From the NCBI GenBank assembly GCA_027604685.1, contig JADHYX010000457.1, positions 1-14,177 on the forward strand: 14,177 bases of DNA. Direction: 5' to 3'. This DNA comes from Lobulomyces angularis. Its lineage: Eukaryota > Chytridiomycota > Chytridiomycetes > Lobulomycetales > Lobulomycetaceae. The notes beneath the pieces are model-generated. The model did no database searches. It saw nothing but the letters and a program-made list of their open reading frames with translations, and had not been told where the DNA came from. Numbering within the stretch: position 1 is the stretch's first letter; each line of letters begins with the position of its first letter. Made by a program: the position numbers and the translations under genes. Shown in pieces: positions 1 to 10,090 of this stretch.

Positions 1-156
1 AAATAAAATAAATTAAAATTCACCATTTTTTTTAATTAATTATTTTTTTTTTTTTATAAACTGTTTAATTGTGGATGTTTAACAGTTAAAACAATGAGTT
101 CTAATGAATCTTGAACTTTATTTTTAGTCTCATTTTCGGTCATGGTTTGGTTATAG
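1..156. other. Leader region of the coiled-coil gene, start not resolved
   Basis: AT-rich, with a T-run at 43-55. No long frame enters exon 157-205. One consistent possibility is ATG at 75 (ATG TTT AAC A), intron 85-127, mini-exon 128-138 and an 18-nt intron 139-156, giving MFNISFS in frame. Alternatively the gene begins left of the window. Confidence 0.3.
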
Positions 157-3100
157 GCTGACAATGCTACAAAAAATACTATTGCTTCAGCATTTTCAAA
201 ATATGGTACCCCTTTTTATTTTTTTTAAGTTAAGATTTTGTTTATTTTTTTTTATTTTTTTTACAATAACTTCTCAAAGAAATTTGACCACCCACATCAA
301 ATAACCTTAACTTCACTTTTCTTGATATTATTGTCGTCTCTGTTACGTTTACTGTTGGCCTTCTGCAATAAAATATATCTTGTTGTTTTTTTTTGTTTTT
401 TTGTGTTATTTTTTTTCCAGCTCAACTTATGGATAGATATTGTCAAACATTACCAGAAGTCAATAATGCAAAGACTCAAACATTAAGTGACGATGAAGTT
501 TTACCAAAAATTGTTTCCAGTAGTAAAGAAAATGTAGAAGTAAAGCAAAGCCCTGTGGTAAAAATAGACAAAAAAGATGTATCTGCTCAATACAGTGAAC
601 CTAAAGAAAAAAATATCATTATGAAAGATACTTCGATTCAATACAGCTCTCAATCTAATACATCAAGTATCTCACAATCTTATGATATAAATGAAGATAT
701 ATTGTTTGAAGTCAATAGTAAAAAAAAAAAAATGAGTTGGAAAAAAAGTGAAGAAAAAAGATTCCATGATACAACTGAAATCGAAGATATTGCAAATCTA
801 AGTCGTATAAAAGGGTAAGTAGATCATATTTATAAAAAAAAAAATTTTTTTTTTTTTGTTTTTTTAGGGCTAATTTCCCCTCTTCCAAAATTGGTTCTGA
901 ATTGGGAGAATGGGTAAAACATGAAGTAATGCAACGCATATTACAAAAAAGTTTTGCGACTACTACAGTTGAAAGCAAAAATATCCCTGAAAATAAAGTT
1001 AGTGATGAAACGTTAGTTAAGGAAGAAATCACTCAAGTTGAAAACAATGTTAAAAAAATAGACTTTGATCAAGTAACTGAAAAACCAGAAAAAATAAAGG
1101 ATGGTAAATAACTTCGCCATTTATTTATTGCAAAAAAAAAATAAATATTAAATATATAAATTTATAGATTTATACTCTGGGGAAATTTCGAATGAAATTT
1201 TAAATGAAATGTTATCTGATTTAATTGATTTTGAAGGAAGAGTATTGTTACAGGAAATTAGAGAACAGAGGGAACAAGCTTTAAAAAAGGAATTGGAGGT
1301 CTCTACCATAAAAGAAAACGAAATAAAGTCCATTTTAGAAAAGAAAGATTTAGAGCTGGCCGCGGCTAAAAAACAGTTTGAAGATGAAATTGTTAAATTT
1401 AAGACAAGTATGGAAAAGGAATTTGAAAAAAAAACAGTTGATATTGAAAAAAATAAAGACATTGAATTTGAAATAAAAAATTTGAAACTAAATTTTGAAA
1501 AAGTCGAAATTGAAAAAAAGGAACTTATTGAAAAATTAAATTTTGAAAAAATGTTAAAAGAAAAAGAACTAAAAGAACTAGAAGAAAAAAAAAAATTAGA
1601 ATTTGAGGAACTTGAAAAAAGGCGACATTATGAAATGCAACAATATGAAGAAAAAAAAAACTTGGAAATAGCAGAAAAGAAAAAGTTAAAAAACTTGGCT
1701 AAATTGAAAGATGCTAAATTAAAAGAACTACAGGATTTAGAAATAGAAAAAGTCGAAATGGACAATAAAAAAAAAAAAAAATTGGAGGAGGAAGAATTAA
1801 GGCAGGCTAATGTAGCAAAGGAAGAGGAACTAAGAAGACAAAACTTAGAAAAGTTAAAGGCCGAACTAGAAACTGTTGAAGCTAAAAGAAAAAAATTGGA
1901 GTCTGAATTAGACAACTTTTTGATAAATAGAGATAAGGAAATTTTGTTCGCTTCAAAGGATGATTTGGCTAGTTCTGTTTTTGTTGAAGAGGGGTCAAAA
2001 AAAGTAAAATAAAACCTTTTATTTGATAGAATTTATTTATTAATTTTTTTTTTTTCTTCAGTCAAGTTTGGAGGAATCAAAAAGCAAAATTAATAGCAGT
2101 AGTAGCTATGGAATTGATTTGACGGACATGTCCTCATTTTCTCAAGGTGAATTATTAACTCAGATTTTTAGGTAATTTTATTTTAGAATAATTTTTTTTT
2201 TTTTTTTTTTTTAACCTCTTTTTTCGCATTTAGTGAAGGAGAAGTAGTTGAAAAAATTAATTTTAAGGATTTTGAAAAACTCTTAAAAAAAAAGGCTCAG
2301 TTTCCAGAAGAAGAAAAAAATATAGGTGCCAGCAGCAAGGAAAAAAAGTTTTTTGAGGATATAGGAGAAAAAGAAAGTTACTACTCCTTTGGTGAAGTAT
2401 CATCAGAAGAAAAAGGGGTGCATAAAAACATTTCTAAAGTTAAAGTTCAGCAGCAAGTTTTTCACCAAGAAAACAGTGGAAGTGGAAGTGGATCTGGCGG
2501 GGCTACAACTTCCAGTGGTGAAACGTCTTCACTGGGTGAAATAACAAACGCTGAATTAATTCACAATTTTTCTATATTATCAACCGGTGAAGTTAGTGAA
2601 ATAAAGCGATTTGGTAATTTTTTTTTCATTTATTTATTTAATTATTTAATTACCTATCTATTTTTTTTTTTTTTTTTTACCAAAAAAATAAGGTTACATT
2701 TTAAAAAAAGGTTCCCTCGGTGAAATTAATATATATTCAGAAGATGAGAGTGAAAGATTGGAACATATTTCTTTAAAAGGTTTCGTTAAAATATTCAATT
2801 TATTTTTATTTTTTTTTATTGTTTATTTTTTTCTTTTTGTATAGCTGAAGAAAAAAAAAAAAAAGTAACAATAAAAGGAAAAGAAAAGATGGAATCTGAA
2901 ACTCAAAATGATAAAAGTAAAGGTATAAAATGTCATTTTACTATTGAACCAATCCTAATTTTTTTATTTATTTTTTTTCTTTTTTTGTAGTTGATATTCC
3001 CCAAGAAAATGTTGAACGAAAAAAAGATGAAGTTGGAAAGATACCACTTGTGGAGAACGTTAGTAATTTACAAATGATAGAAAGTCATAGAAAAATAGAA

Positions 3101-4766
3101 AAGCAAGCTACACAGAACCTATCTAATCAATTAGCAAAAGCAGATGAAGCAAGTTATTTGAATCCAACTTTAGAAAGCGAGTCGAATGATAACAAATTTT
3201 CAGCAGAAGATATAGTTCCACTGGATTCTACTTCAAAAATCTTTTCTGGGGAAAGAGAGAATTCCGAAATAGAGCATAAAAGAAACGATTATAATATTCA
3301 AACGAAAAAACAAGATGATGAATTAAAAGATTCCAATGTCTCGGATGGTAGTAACTTTGAAGCAATGAGTAAAAAAGTGGAAGAACAATCTGAAGTTAGA
3401 GATAAAGAAAATTCAACTGAAGAATTTGACAAGAGTGTTGAATCTGAAATTAAGTCCTTGGGGAATGTTGCAGAAAAAGTATTGGATATTTGTTCAAGTT
3501 CAGAAAACGTTTCAATCGGAAAATACTCGACTTTATCAAAATCAAAAAGTTTAATTTCAATAAGTTCTGTAACTTCATCTGTAGATGGAGATGAAGACAA
3601 AAAAATTGAGGAAATGTTAAAAATATCTTCATCTATTAGAAAAAACTTGTCACACCTTTTATCATCTAATGCAACATCTACTTCATCATCATCAGTTAAT
3701 TACGAGCATTTTAAATTAAATAAGGAAGCTAATACTGGTGATTCAGCTTCTTCCAGCTTAAAAAAAGATGTAATTAAAAAGAGTTCAATTAACTACTTAC
3801 CAGATCCTAAAAAAGTGATAGAATTGCTTGAAAGTGAATCTTTATCTTCTATAATATCTGACAATGCTTCAAAAAGCAGGTAAAAAAATTTTTAAAAATT
3901 TTTTTTTTTTTTTTTTTCATTTAATTTTTTATATTATATTTTTTTTTTTTTTTTTTCAGAGATGACAACATTTCTAAAGTATTTGATGTAGAAACATCGC
4001 TTTTAGATGACGATGTTTCGACGAGCAGGTACAATATAAGATATATTTGCTTTCTAAATTTCTTTTTCTTTTTTTTTTTAATTAAAAAGTAAGCACTCCT
4101 TGTACAAAGGGGAGAATAAAGCGGCAGCTGCGATCAAAGAAGACAACAAGTAATTAAATTTTTTTTTTTTTTTTTTTACTTAATTTTTATCCTATAGTGA
4201 AAAATCGAATTCTTCAGCAAACAATGATGATTTGGAGAAATCAAGCATTGAAGAAAGTATACCAAGCAGGTAAAAAATTTTAAACTTTTTGATTTTTTTT
4301 GTTTTTTTGGTTTCTTTTTGTTTTGTTTAATTGATTTTATTAGGGCTGCTGCATTCTCCGAAATTGAAATTCCTAGTAAATCTGCCGATGATCGAAACAG
4401 CAAGTAAAAAGAAAAAAAAAATTTTTTCCTTTTTTATGTTTTGTTTTTTTGATCACTAAACTTAAAAAAAAAAAAAGGTCTAGCGCTTCCTCCATAATAT
4501 CTGAAATACTTCAATCAAAAAATAGTAGTAAATCAAGTGGCACTGGAAGCAGGTGATATTTGAATTTTTTTTATAATTTATTTCCTTTTTTCTTAGTCCA
4601 AAATATTCTTCAGAAGTATTTGAGATGAACAAATCTGAAGGCAACGATGGTGAAGGAACTAACAAGTAATATACTATTTCTGAAGATCTCTTTAAATTGA
4701 CAGAATATTTCTTTAAACTGATATAGGTCCAATTATTCGGATGTTTATGAAACTAGTGATCAGTGA
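157..4766 (+). CDS. TALPID3-like coiled-coil protein, 16 exons, 5' end uncertain
   Basis: Exons by frame continuity: 157-205, 421-814, 868-1103, 1168-2003, 2062-2171, 2234-2613, 2711-2779 (or from 2693), 2845-2922, 2991-3879, 3960-4028, 4090-4149, 4198-4269, 4344-4403, 4478-4552, 4597-4665, 4727-4766. They sum to 3486 nt, 1161 codons plus TGA. Residues counted from 157: a TQT motif near residue 30; a helix GEWVKHEVMQRIL at 161-173; SNEILNEMLSDLI before a charged coiled coil at about 241-485; then about eight S-x-G-E-[I/V/L/T] motifs to about residue 675; a Ser/Glu-rich region; and a tail of seven small exons. The helix plus SEGE-like motifs recall the C-terminal half of TALPID3 (KIAA0586), a centriolar protein needed for ciliogenesis, as I remember that family. 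The resemblance is motif-level only. No signal peptide or membrane segment is seen. A clear ATG is missing: 157 follows an acceptor-like ttatag, so the start lies upstream or in tiny exons; ATG 429 is the fallback. Gene reality is sure, identity is not. Confidence 0.72.
3960..4766 (+). repeat. Array of small phase-2 exons coding the tail of the coiled-coil gene
   Basis: Six consecutive exons of 69, 60, 72, 60, 75 and 69 nt, followed by a 40-nt terminal exon, all begin and end in phase 2. Each ends in AGCAG or A(A/G)CAA directly before the donor, so each junction codes Ser/Asn followed by Arg, Lys, Ser or Asn. Most carry a short S-[D/E/K]-[V/I]-[F/Y] core: ISKVFD, FSEIEI, IISEIL, SSEVFE, YSDVYE. 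The last part of the preceding large exon (SSIISDNASKSR) has the same ending. This suggests duplication of one small exon, now strongly diverged. Confidence 0.65.
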
Positions 4767-4916
4767 ATAATATATTTAGTTTTTTTTTTTGTTTAATAAT
4801 TTAAGGACTTAGAATATATTATATTAAGATAATATTAATAACTATTCGTAATATTTAAAAAAAATACGAGGTGAAGAGTCATTAAAAACATTAATTGAAT
4901 TAAATATTTTGTTTTT

Positions 4917-6702
4917 TTAAGATTTATCTTCATCAATAATAGTTATCCCATTTACTTTTTGAATGTCGGTAATATAACTCCTGGCCTTTTCCATTCTTGT
5001 TAATCGAGCCTCCTTGAATCTATTATTTGCTAAAGAACTAGTGGTATTATTTAAACTTTTCAAGTCCCTCGTTGAATAAGTAAGATTCAAAGGAGTTTCC
5101 TCTTTTTTTGTTAAATGAATTGCTCTTTCAATCACATTTTGAATAATTGCTGCTTGTGGTGTTATAATCTCAAACTGCTTTGAATATTTTTGTTTTTTTT
5201 TTTCATCAACATTTATCGTTGTTCCCTCCTTTAAAACCCACATCACAATGTTGTCATCATTAAACTGCCATACTAAATTTTTCCATCCACAATGAAATAA
5301 TAATTTCTATTTTCAAATTATTTTTATTTATATTTTTTTTTTTTTTTTTTAGTTTTATACATTATTTATTAAAAAATTTTTTTGAAGTTAATTTTTTTTT
5401 TTTTTACATTTTTATCTTGATCTAAAATACTTATGCCATCTGCACCAACACCAAAAAGATGATGCTGCTGTCTCATTTCAAAGTAAGCGCCAGGAGGAAG
5501 ATATTGGCTAAAGAAAAAATTTAAAAATTAAAAAAATGCAAATTAAAAAAAAAATGCAACTTAAAAAAATTAAAATAAAAAAAATAATATACCAACAGGG
5601 GAAGAAACTATTTCCATTAAAAGGAAATTTTCTAACATATTCTAAATATCTTTTTCTAGCAGCAGTTTGAGATTTTCCAACATGTCTTGCATACGCTTCT
5701 AAGATCCTTTTGCCCCAAGTCTTTGCACTTAATTTTTTTCTCATTTTTAATGGAACTAAATACAACCAACGATCCTGCTCTCTAATAAAAAAAAAATTAA
5801 TAAAAAATCAACAATATTACAAATGTTAATTATCATTAATTTTTTTTTTTTTTTTTTTAAAAAATAATTTTATATATAAAAGATATGCGTTAAAAGAAAA
5901 AAAAAGTTAAAATTTCATTTTTGTTTTCTTTTCTTTTTTTTATTTTATTTTCTTTTTTTTGTTCTTATTTACACTAAATATCCAGAGGTATGACTTATTG
6001 AATTATAATCTCCATGGGTCTGCAGCTGAAGTGCACTTAGATTTACGATGTCTTCGACAGTACATGGATACCGTGAACTTTGTATATTTTGATATGCCTA
6101 AAAAATGAATTATTAAAATCATAAAAAAGTAATGAAAAAATAATTTCACCTCTCCATATAACAGAGTTAACGCGTTTTCCTCATATTCAGAAACTGGGGT
6201 AGAATCAAGTGCTTCTTTTCTAAAAACAAACCAATGCTTGCAAATTGGATGAGCTGGATTATTTGCTTCAGGAAAGTGTGTATATTTTTCTACCCTGTTA
6301 TAGAAAATAAAGTCATTCTGTTTCATTTTTTTTTTTTTTTTTTTACTACCATTTATTCCAATTTTCCATTAGCTGAAAAAGGTTGTGTTTTGGTCTTAAT
6401 TGTAATTCTATAATCAAATTTTAGAAAAAAAACATTAATATAGTTAAACCAATATCTCTCCCAATTATCCATAGGGCAAAAACTTTTTTTCCATTTTCTG
6501 ATAGACCTTGTCTTTCAGCAACTGCATTGCACACTTTTTCAGCGGTTAATGGACCCTCATCAAATTTAGCACAAAAATCTGATTCCATATCATCACCAAA
6601 AATCCTTACTTTAATAGTTATAAATTCTACTTTTCCATTTCTAATATGTTTTTGCAATGGTGATAACCAGTTGTCGACAGTTGTTGAGTTGACTTTGTCC
6701 AT
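4917..6702 (-). CDS. FERM-domain protein, FRMD8/KRIT1-like, 7 exons
   Basis: Exons in transcript order: 6702-6450, 6407-6350, 6294-6150, 6097-5973, 5781-5593, 5507-5408, 5306-4917; 1260 nt, 419 residues. A complete FERM module is rebuilt across all junctions. F1 is at about 21-105, with VFALWIIGRDIELQLRPKH crossing the first junction. F2 is at about 120-245, with the RYPC..ED, alternating L..LQ and GDYN....SGYL signatures and then RKRYLEYV..FPFNGNSFF. F3 is at about 250-350, with GVGADGISILD, GWKNLVWQF and a terminal helix KYSKQFEI...IQNVIERAIHL. A charged tail of about 60 residues follows. FERM modules link membrane proteins or phosphoinositides to the cortex. The ALW...LELQLKPKH, RYPC.VED and YSKQ patterns recall FRMD8 best, KRIT1 next (from memory). 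No extra domain is seen. The ATG at 6702 begins a hydrophilic 20-residue leader. It converges on the upstream coiled-coil gene with about 150 bp between stops. Confidence 0.85.
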
Positions 6703-7185
6703 AATTTTTATATTATTTTTTATTATTTAGTTGTGATAAAAATTATAAAAAATTGATATATATATATATAAAATAAAGTAAGATTATTGTGTGTTCTTTT
6801 GTAAATATTTGTTACATATAATTTATAAAAAAAACCAATTTTTTTTCTTTTTCTTTTCTTTTTCAATCAAAAAAAAAATTTAATTAACTACTATTATTGT
6901 GATTGTAAATCTCAAAAACTACCAAATTTTAAATTTTAGTATTAGCATGAACTTTTTTTTATATTTTGTTATATATACATATCCTACTTGCTTAAAGAAC
7001 AAGATTCTTTTAAAAAGCAATATTAAATCTGTTTATCAAAAAAATAAAAATAAAAATAAAAACAATTCTAAATGTAAACATAAGTTTGCTAAAATCAATA
7101 TTATTATCAACAAAAAATAATTATTGAAATTTAAAATTCTATAAAATTTAATTCATGCCATATTAGAAATAATTTAAGTTTTGAT
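6703..7185. other. Intergenic spacer upstream of the FERM gene
   Basis: Very AT-rich, no credible gene. A TA-repeat at 6755-6771 sits about 55-70 bp before the minus-strand FERM ATG and could serve as a TATA-like promoter element. A 73-codon plus-strand frame at 6899-7120 is Lys/Asn/Ile-rich low-complexity sequence and is not supported as a gene. Confidence 0.4.
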
Positions 7186-8676
7186 TTAAACAATAAAGTT
7201 TAAACATATAGGAGCATCAACGTCAAATTTACGTTCTGTTGGTTGGCGAATAGGTATTGGGAGCTCCAAATGATGAGCTGGTAATGGATTATTAAAAAAG
7301 TAGTCATCAAGTAGTGCCTGAATAAAACAAAAAGTTAATTTAAATTCAAAAAAAAATAGTTGAAAATGGAAACCTCTTTTGCCGCGATTCTTGAATAACT
7401 GGGATATACTAAAAACTTTTTTAACAGATTAATGGCTTCTTGACTTGCATCAGGACATACATCATTGAAATCCATTTGTGGCATTGAAGGAAAATGAATT
7501 TTATTGTAATCCGGTAAGTCTTCCAAATCCTGAAAAATAATTTATTTTTTCAATAAATAATTTAATGTATTATCCATACCGGCCAATTTTCTTTTGTGGG
7601 CGTTCCTAAGATAGACTGAACACAATATAACTGATCGATATCATTTTGCCCTAGAAAATGAAGAAAATGATGGCAAAATTTGAATTATTTAAATGACGCC
7701 AAAGTATCTAAAACCTAGGAATAGAGGACAATGATTCAATAGCTCCCCAAATATACAACCACATGCCCAGATATCAACCCCAACATCATACTTTCTGGCT
7801 CCATAGAGCAACTCAGGTGCTCTATACCATCTTAAAAAATAAGCTTTAATTAAAAAAAAAGAATAAAATTAAAAAGTTAAGAAGAAACCAAACCTAGTTG
7901 CTACTTGGTGACTATATGGTCGCGGTACTTTTGGGTCATGAACCCTGGCTAGCCCAAAATCTGCCAATTTTAAAATTCCCGAGGGAGAAATCAGTAAATT
8001 TGCAGGTTTTAGATCTCTATTTAAATTTTTAGCCAAACGCATCTTTTTTATCTTTTTACCTGTGCATGATGTTATTCTCGTGACAATATGCAACACCTTT
8101 CAGTAGCATTAACATATATGCTTTGATTTGTGCTTCTGTTAATGCTTGCTTAAAAAATTCGAATAAATAAAGAAATTTAGACTCTAGTTCATTACTGTTG
8201 CATTTCTTAAAACTTCTGCCAAATCACTCAACATGTATTCAAAAACAAGAGTTAAAGTAGATCCAGTGGGAAAAAATTCCCTCAGTTTAACAACCTATTG
8301 TAAAAATGAAAAAAAAAAATTTAAAAAAAGTCCATTGTCAAGTTATAAAAAAAATTAACTAACATTTTGATGATCAATCTGTTGTAATGCTTTTATTTCT
8401 CTCACAATCGTATTTGGTAAACCATCTTCCAATTTACGTAATGGAACTTTTTTCAAAGCAAATATTTCACCATTTTCAATAAATTTTGCTTTAAGAACTA
8501 CACCATGCGCACCCTCTCCAATCTTATTATTATTTTTTTTTTATTTAAAATTTTTTTTTTTTTAAGAATTAAACAAAATTTAATACTAAACAAGCAAAAA
8601 AAAAAAAAATAACACAAAAATTCAATTCATTTAATACCTTTCCTAAAATTTTATATCTATAATTTGAAGTATCCAT
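7186..8676 (-). CDS. CDK20: Cyclin-dependent kinase 20 (cell cycle-related kinase), 9 exons
   Basis: Exons in transcript order: 8676-8638, 8522-8364, 8294-8196, 8148-8060, 8016-7894, 7830-7715, 7650-7580, 7529-7374, 7317-7186; 984 nt, 327 residues. All kinase subdomains are present: glycine loop IGEGAHG (14-20), catalytic Lys37 in ALKK, alpha-C Glu55 in IVREIKAL (the PSTAIRE equivalent), HRDLKPAN with Asp130, DFGLAR with Asp148, then [22 protein letters not shown] and [13 protein letters not shown] in place of the GEGTYG of CDK1, MLSDLAEV, the [14 protein letters not shown] segment, LPDYNKI and the PLPAH..ELPIP tail match CDK20 specifically. CDK20 acts in ciliary assembly and length control through MAK/ICK-type kinases, and in Hedgehog signalling in vertebrates. 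The activation-loop phospho-acceptor is Ser164 where human CDK20 has Thr. The length is close to the human 346; the last residues are short and divergent, so an extra 3' exon is possible. The gene is divergent from the PH gene across a 571 bp gap. Confidence 0.95.
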
Positions 8677-9247
8677 AATTAAATACTAAACTTTTTTGAT
8701 TTATTTTATTTCGAAGCAAATTTAATTTTTGAACTCCGAATTTCAGAAGAACAAGCCTCTGTGAAAATGGAGATGTTAAAGTAAGTAAAAAAAAAAAGAG
8801 TCTAGAGAGGTTCTAAGCATCTGTGATCCCTAGAATCCTAGATATAGCTATGAAGACAACAGTTTGTGCGCATTCAGAGATGAATTTGGCTGCATCAAAA
8901 AATCTATTTCTATCTAGTTGCAACATAAGTAACTGCGCAAATCACAACCCTATGCAATTTGCTGCAATTTGAAACCATCTTTGCCTGCTATTTTATATGT
9001 GCAATGTTCAACAGCTTCAGTTCATTCATTTTTTTTTTCAATGTAAAACAACCCCCTTCCGTCCAGTAATTTTGGTAGATGGGAACGATAAGATGGATGA
9101 GATAGGCTAACGAAAACAGTCAAGTAGCTTTAACAAAATGAAAATTTGTCTATCCTGGTAGTCTTTAAAAATAATTTTGATCATTCAAATTCTTTCAGAC
9201 TTGCTCTCTCTTTATCTCAATTAGAAATAAGTTAGGAACTCTAGTAG
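8677..9247. promoter_or_regulatory. Divergent spacer between CDK20 and the PH gene
   Basis: The region must hold promoters for both divergent genes. It is less AT-extreme than other spacers. A perfect donor GTAAGT at 8781 and a pyrimidine-rich acceptor ttctttcag ending at 9199 could bound a 419-nt intron in the 5' UTR of the PH gene. A strong hairpin lies at 8801-8842. A 42-codon minus-strand frame (8941-8816) reads plausibly but has no recognised family. Confidence 0.4.
8801..8842. other. 12-bp stem hairpin in the CDK20/PH spacer
   Basis: The arm 8801-8815 (tctagagaggttcta) pairs with 8831-8842 (tagaatcctaga) as 5 plus 7 pairs, with a 3-nt bulge, one G-T pair and a 15-nt loop. It matches no tRNA or snRNA I can recognise. 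Confidence 0.5.
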
Positions 9248-10090
9248 ATGGCTACATTGATAGATAACATCGATAGCCTTTTGGCTGACTTAAATGATAC
9301 CATTTTTGAAATGGAGGAGCAAAGGACAGCGGAAATTTACAAGAACAGCTTACTGAAACTAAACTCACTTCACCATTTTGATACACCATCCACACCTACT
9401 TCCATTGGTTCAGACTTGGATTATGTAACACCAATTGACAAAAACTTCCTCACCATTAGGTAAACTCTCAAACCAATCCATACTTGTTAATCATTTTTAG
9501 TGCTCTCCCAAACGCTTTCGCTTCAAATTTAGGAATCGTATATTACAAAGGTATTAAAAAAATATTAATTATATTTTAATTGCTTTATATCTTAAAAGGA
9601 CTATTTAATACTAGTAGAAAGGTTCAAGATAGATTTATCGTTGTTACATCTCATGCATTCTATATATTTGAAAATAGTGCACCACAGAGTGAATTTTTAG
9701 AAGAATATCCCATTAATAAAAAATCAGATTGTAGAATTTCAAATAAGAAAGGGAATGGCGATTTATGTCTGGAATTTTTTAGCGAGTACAAAACTTACAA
9801 AGTTATTCAGGAGCCAGAAATAATTGGAGGAGATGGTATTCAATTAAAATGAATTGCTTAAAAATTTTCTTTTTGTTTTAATTTAAAAAATTTTTTTTTT
9901 TGAAGTTTTCACAGAAAAAACTTTACAACGAAAAACAATTGAGTTGCAATGTACATCACAACAAGAGTTGCAATTATGGTTGAATATATTTAATGAAGCG
10001 ATTGATTTTCAGAAAAATAATGACAAGAAAAACTTTCCTCCTAAAAGGACCTCTTCAAAAAATTTATTTAGTAGTGAAAATAGTAGCTAA
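9248..10090 (+). CDS. Small LD-motif-like plus PH-domain protein, 4 exons
   Basis: Exons 9248-9459, 9501-9550, 9599-9835, 9906-10090; 684 nt, 227 residues. The ATG follows two in-frame TAG codons, which fixes the start unless an acceptor lies at that TAG. Residues 4-20 form an amphipathic helix containing IDSLLADL, close to the paxillin LD consensus LDxLLxxL. A Ser/Thr/Pro linker follows (TPSTPTSIGS). From about 80 to 205 a pleckstrin-homology fold is recognisable: GIVYYKGLF, a strand pair DRFIVVTSHAFYIFE, a long middle insert, and the closing helix TSQQELQLWLNIFNEAI with the invariant Trp191. A basic tail ends the protein. PH domains bind phosphoinositides or protein partners, and LD motifs dock on FAK-, vinculin- or parvin-type helical domains. 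A cortical adaptor is therefore my inference. I cannot name an orthologue. Confidence 0.82.

Noticed and set aside
238..486. 82-codon plus-strand frame
   Set aside because: It lies mostly inside the T-rich first intron and codes Phe/Leu low complexity; the adjoining exon is read in another frame.
712..1915. Minus-strand frames of 95-106 codons opposite the coiled coil
   Set aside because: They are Ser/Phe-rich mirror images of Lys/Glu codons; the plus strand has the spliced gene.
6899..7120. 73-codon plus-strand frame in the FERM/CDK20 spacer
   Set aside because: Low-complexity Lys/Asn/Ile sequence over AT-rich spacer, with no domain and no splice context.
8801..8842. tRNA or snRNA at the hairpin
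   Set aside because: No cloverleaf, no GGTTCRA arm, and no match to U1-U6 core sequences I know.
8816..8941. 42-codon minus-strand frame in the CDK20/PH spacer
   Set aside because: It reads protein-like (RNRFFDAAKFISECAQ) but is short enough to arise by chance at this composition, and I recognise no family.
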